Part shown: positions 61,409 to 64,000 of the stretch, piece by piece
Numbering within the stretch: position 1 is the first letter of the stretch
Layout of the letters: each line of letters opens with the position of its first letter
Assembly: GCA_039814545.1 (NCBI GenBank)
Contig: JBCCBB010000006.1
Location: forward strand, 4,256-68,255
DNA: 64,000 nucleotides
Origin: CALBPI01 sp039814545
Lineage (GTDB): Bacteria; Pseudomonadota; Gammaproteobacteria; Steroidobacterales; Woeseiaceae
Direction: 5' to 3'
Program-made: the position numbers and the translations under genes
Notes under the pieces: model-generated
The model's input: the letters and a program-made list of their open reading frames with translations, nothing else
The model's database searches: none
Told to the model about the DNA's origin: nothing

Positions 61409-61549
61409 GTCATCGCGAGCCCGCGTCGCGGGCGTGGCGATCTCTCAACGCTGTCGCGACGTTTAGCGGCACGATTGCCCACGGAGATTGCCGCGGGCAC
61501 TTCGTGCCCTCGCAATGACGGGGTGTGGAACGTGTGCCCTCGCAATGAC
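61409..61549. repeat. REP-like imperfect inverted repeats in the hppD/E2 intergenic gap
   Basis: Two 36-base units, 61409-61444 and 61484-61519, are imperfect reverse complements of each other. Each has an internal hairpin and they share the GTCAT(T/C)GCGAG type ends. A shorter third copy of GTGCCCTCGCAATGAC repeats at 61534-61549. Such paired imperfect palindromes between converging genes resemble the REP/BIME-type repeats of proteobacteria. They may affect mRNA stability or be remnants of REP-associated transposition. Confidence 0.8.
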
Positions 61550-61553
61550 AAGC

Positions 61554-61584
61554 AAACCGGGCCGGCATCTTCGGCCCGTTTCGT
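61554..61584. terminator. Bidirectional Rho-independent terminator
   Basis: The stem CGGGCCG / CGGCCCG (61558-61578, loop GCATCTT) is flanked by AAAC on one side and TTTCGTTT on the other. It can end both the hppD transcript and the converging dehydrogenase transcript, whose stop codon is at 61588. Confidence 0.7.
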
Positions 61585-61587
61585 TTG

Positions 61588-62817
61588 TCACATGAACATC
61601 GTCGCGGGGTGTTCGATGTAGCCCTTGATCACGCGCACCATGTCGGCGGCGTCGTAGCCGTCGACGAAGCGATGATCGAAAGACACCGACAAGTTCATCA
61701 TCGTGCGGATCGTGATCTGACCATCAATGACGACGGGGCGGTCAACGGCCTTGTTCACGCCGATAATGCCGACCTCGGGGGCATTAATGACGGGCGTCGT
61801 CACGATGCCGCCCAGCGCTCCCAGGCTTGTGATCGTAATGCTGGAACCGGTCAGTTGCGCCTTGGTGGCCTTGCCATTGCGTGCGAGCTCCGAGAGCTCT
61901 CGAACTTCGCTGGCAAGCTGCCAGACGTCCTTGGCCTGCGCCTGGCGGATCACGGGCACCTTGAGCCCATCGTCGGTTTGCGTGGCGATACCGACATGCA
62001 ATGCCTTGTGTCGCACGACGACTTCGCGATCTGCGTCGTAGGTGGCGTTGCACTGCGGAAATGCTTCGAGTGTCCTCGCGAGCGCCGTAACAAGCAACGG
62101 CAGGAACGTGAGCTTGGGCTGCCCTTCGCGACGTGTTTCGTTGAGGTGGCGGCGCAGCGACTCAAATTGCGTGACGTCGATTTCGTCGACGTAGGTGAAA
62201 TGCGGAATGTTGCGCTTGCTCTCGCTCATCTTCTTGGCGATGACGCGGCGCACGCCGATGATCTTGATCTCCTCAACCTCGTCCGTCTCCCGGGTGGCGG
62301 GCGCCGGTGCGGCGCCACCGACGCGGCCGCCACTGGCGATGAACGCCTCGAGATCGCGCGCGAGCACGCGGCCGCGTGCGCCGCTGCCCGGGACATTGGC
62401 CAGGTCGATGCCGGCCTTCTTGGCGCGCGCGCGAACCGCGGGCGAGGTCATCACGCGGCCACCCTTTCTTGCGGGTGCCGCGGGCGCTGCCGCGGGTTTC
62501 TCAGGCGCGGGCTCGGCGGCCGGTGCCGGGGCCTCAGCTTCCGCTGCTGCGGGTGCCGCTGTGTCACCGCTGTCGCCCTCGACATCGAACACAATGAGGT
62601 TGGTGCCCACGGCCACGATGTCGCCAGGGTCACCGTGTAACGACGCGATGCGCCCGCTCACGGGCGCCGAGACTTCTACGGCGGCCTTATCGGTCATCAT
62701 GTCGACGATGACGTCGTCTTCGTTGACGCGGTCACCGACCTTGACGTGCCATTCGCCGATTTCCGCCTCGACCGTGCCTTCGCCCAGGTCCGGCAGCTTG
62801 AATACGTACTGGCTCAT
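61588..62817 (-). CDS. 2-oxoacid dehydrogenase E2 (branched-chain type) dihydrolipoamide acyltransferase
   Basis: This 409-residue E2 subunit starts at ATG 62817, 2 bases after the E1-beta stop. An N-terminal lipoyl domain has Lys44 in M-M-T-D-K-A. An Ala/Pro-rich linker leads to a peripheral subunit-binding domain (SPAVRARAKKAGIDLANV). The catalytic domain ends with S-F-D-H-R-F-V-D-G containing the active His and Asp. The arrangement is that of branched-chain or pyruvate dehydrogenase E2 with a single lipoyl domain. With the separate E1 alpha and beta genes upstream, the branched-chain type is favoured. The E3 gene is not in the window. Confidence 0.9.
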   Translation of the reverse strand: MSQYVFKLPDLGEGTVEAEIGEWHVKVGDRVNEDDVIVDMMTDKAAVEVSAPVSGRIASLHGDPGDIVAVGTNLIVFDVEGDSGDTAAPAAAEAEAPAPAAEPAPEKPAAAPAAPARKGGRVMTSPAVRARAKKAGIDLANVPGSGARGRVLARDLEAFIASGGRVGGAAPAPATRETDEVEEIKIIGVRRVIAKKMSESKRNIPHFTYVDEIDVTQFESLRRHLNETRREGQPKLTFLPLLVTALARTLEAFPQCNATYDADREVVVRHKALHVGIATQTDDGLKVPVIRQAQAKDVWQLASEVRELSELARNGKATKAQLTGSSITITSLGALGGIVTTPVINAPEVGIIGVNKAVDRPVVIDGQITIRTMMNLSVSFDHRFVDGYDAADMVRVIKGYIEHPATMFM

Positions 62818-62819
62818 GC

Positions 62820-63833
62820 TTAGTCCTCGAGCACGCGCTCGAGCGCGTTGATAAAGCGTTTCTGGCCCGGGAAGTAGTCCCACTCGAAGGCGTGCGGGTA
62901 GGGCGTGTCCCATCCTGTGACGCGCAGGATGGGCGCTTCCAACGCGTAGAAACAGTGCTCCTGAATGCTCGCCGAGAGCTCGGCACCGTAGCCACAGAAG
63001 CGCGTCGCCTCGTGCGCGATGACGCAGCGTCCCGTCTTGTTGACCGACTCGGCGATCGTGTCGATGTCGAGTGGCAACAGCGAGCGTACGTCGATGATTT
63101 CGGCGTTCACGTCCGCCGCTTTGGCCGCAGCCTGAGCGACGTGGACCATCGTGCCATAGGTGACGATCGTAACGTCCGAGCCTTGCTCGATAACGTTGGC
63201 CTTACCGATGGGCACCGTGAAGTAGCCCTCGGGGACGTCACCCTGCGGGTGCGACGACCAGCCCACGGCAGGCTTGTCGGGGTCACCGTCGAAGGGCCCG
63301 TTGTAAATGCGCTTGGGCTCGAAGAACACGACGGGGTCGTCGTTTTCAATCGAGGCCAGCAACAGGCCTTTTGCGTCGTAGGGGTTCGACGGCATCACCA
63401 CCTGGATCCCGGACACGTGCGCAAAGATGCCCTCAGGGCTCTGTGAGTGCGTCTGCCCGCCGCGGATGCCGCCGCCGCAGGGCGTACGGATCGTCATGGG
63501 GGCGGCAAAGTCGCCGGCGCTGCGGTAACGAATGCGCGCAAGCTCACTGACCACCTGGTCGAAGCCCGGGTAGATGTAGTCCGCGAACTGAATTTCCGCC
63601 ACAGGACGCAGTCCATTCACGGCCATGCCGATGGCCGTACCGACAATGCCGCCCTCGGCAATCGGTGTGTCGATGCAGCGGTGCTCGCCGTACTTGCGCT
63701 GCAAGCCGTCGGTGCAGCGGAACACGCCGCCGAAGTAACCGACGTCCTCGCCCATGACAATCACGTGCGGGTCGCGGTCCATTGCAATGTCCATCGCCGA
63801 GTTCAGCGCTTGGATCATGTTCATCTTGGCCAA
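62820..63833 (-). CDS. 2-oxoacid dehydrogenase E1 beta subunit
   Basis: This 337-residue subunit of the thiamine-diphosphate E1 has the characteristic N-terminal N-M-I-Q-A-L-N-S-A-M-D and V-M-G-E-D-V-G-Y-F-G-G-V-F, with GLQRKYGEHRCIDTPIAE following. V-V-M-P-S-N-P-Y-D-A-K-G and the transketolase C-terminal domain (IAHEATRFCGYGAEL) follow. It pairs with the E1 alpha gene located 33 bases upstream and with the E2 gene just downstream. The complex oxidatively decarboxylates branched-chain 2-oxoacids or pyruvate to acyl-CoA. Confidence 0.93.
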   Translation of the reverse strand: MAKMNMIQALNSAMDIAMDRDPHVIVMGEDVGYFGGVFRCTDGLQRKYGEHRCIDTPIAEGGIVGTAIGMAVNGLRPVAEIQFADYIYPGFDQVVSELARIRYRSAGDFAAPMTIRTPCGGGIRGGQTHSQSPEGIFAHVSGIQVVMPSNPYDAKGLLLASIENDDPVVFFEPKRIYNGPFDGDPDKPAVGWSSHPQGDVPEGYFTVPIGKANVIEQGSDVTIVTYGTMVHVAQAAAKAADVNAEIIDVRSLLPLDIDTIAESVNKTGRCVIAHEATRFCGYGAELSASIQEHCFYALEAPILRVTGWDTPYPHAFEWDYFPGQKRFINALERVLED

Positions 63834-63866
63834 GACTAAAGTCTCCGTATCTCTGGCACGCGGGCG

Positions 63867-64000
63867 TTAGCCCGACTCTTTTTCGCGACGCCACTCGTCG
63901 CGCTGGCGCTTCAGGTGCTCGGGCATGTCCTTGAAGATGTCTTCGAACATGAGCGAGGCGTCGAGGAACGGGCCTTCGTTGAGCATCCCGTAGCTCGTCG
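63867..64000 (-). CDS. 2-oxoacid dehydrogenase E1 alpha subunit, C-terminal fragment
   Basis: The reverse strand encodes about 44 residues from the window edge to a TAA stop at 63867-63869. It reads TSYGMLNEGPFLDAS and ends DEWRREKESG. This short helical tail fits the C-terminus of E1 alpha subunits, and the position directly upstream of E1 beta supports the call. The main catalytic part lies outside the window. Confidence 0.7.
   Translation of the reverse strand, partial: TSYGMLNEGPFLDASLMFEDIFKDMPEHLKRQRDEWRREKESG

Overview
This is a GC-rich, gene-dense chromosomal window from a heterotrophic proteobacterium, most likely a gammaproteobacterium of the Xanthomonadales/Lysobacterales or marine oligotrophic type. 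The clues are a HexR-zwf-pgl-edd-eda Entner-Doudoroff block, a large TonB-dependent receptor of the carbohydrate (TIGR01782-like) class next to flavin-dependent halogenases, an Lrp/hppD pair and a bkd-type dehydrogenase operon. Species cannot be assigned from the sequence alone. I see no tRNA, rRNA, CRISPR array, insertion sequence or prophage, and no gene-free stretch over 300 bases.

Layout. 1-1972: two TonB_C-like proteins (the first cut by the window edge) and a small lipoprotein. 8612 down to 1990: a five-gene minus-strand operon with a TonB-dependent siderophore-type receptor, an ABC ATPase, two ABC-2 permeases and an exported aspartoacylase/M14-like hydrolase. 8898-11538: an unusual Trm112-like/methyltransferase/winged-helix fusion, a DUF3293 protein and an exported predicted methyltransferase. 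11740-20832: cyclic-di-GMP genes (a degenerate GGDEF-EAL protein, a REC-GGDEF-EAL protein with an intact EAL domain, and a double-propeller diguanylate cyclase), followed by a co-transcribed subtilisin-like protease with C-terminal GFxWSDE repeats. 25064 down to 20902: a ferredoxin-NADP reductase-like flavoprotein, a TetR regulator, a fused ATP sulfurylase/APS kinase and a pyrophosphatase.

25182-50315 is dominated by alpha-glucan metabolism. An aldehyde dehydrogenase precedes a minus-strand operon malQ-glgC-glgA-glgB-glgP-glgX. Its promoter region is shared with a divergent TonB-dependent receptor and carries a perfect 22-bp inverted repeat with a 5-nt loop, which reads as two LacI-type operators. 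Beyond the receptor lie two tryptophan-halogenase-family genes flanking a periplasmic alpha-amylase, a GPH/SLC45-like sugar transporter with a matching operator upstream, a lipoprotein alpha-amylase and a LacI regulator. Together these make a complete maltodextrin scheme: outer-membrane uptake, hydrolysis, inner-membrane transport, storage as glycogen and remobilisation.

50530-57270 holds a PLP aminotransferase and then HexR divergent from zwf-pgl-edd-eda, which carries glucose 6-phosphate to pyruvate and glyceraldehyde 3-phosphate. 57325-64000 holds a YHS protein, a histidine kinase whose receiver domain has Glu at the phosphorylation site, an orphan ParA-like ATPase, an Lrp regulator divergent from hppD, an intergenic REP-like repeat cluster, and the E2, E1-beta and (partial) E1-alpha genes of a branched-chain/2-oxoacid dehydrogenase.

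The strongest candidates for a less-described system are the halogenase-containing alpha-glucan locus with its operators, the propeller cyclase/WSDE-repeat protease pair, and the receptor/ABC-2/deacylase operon.
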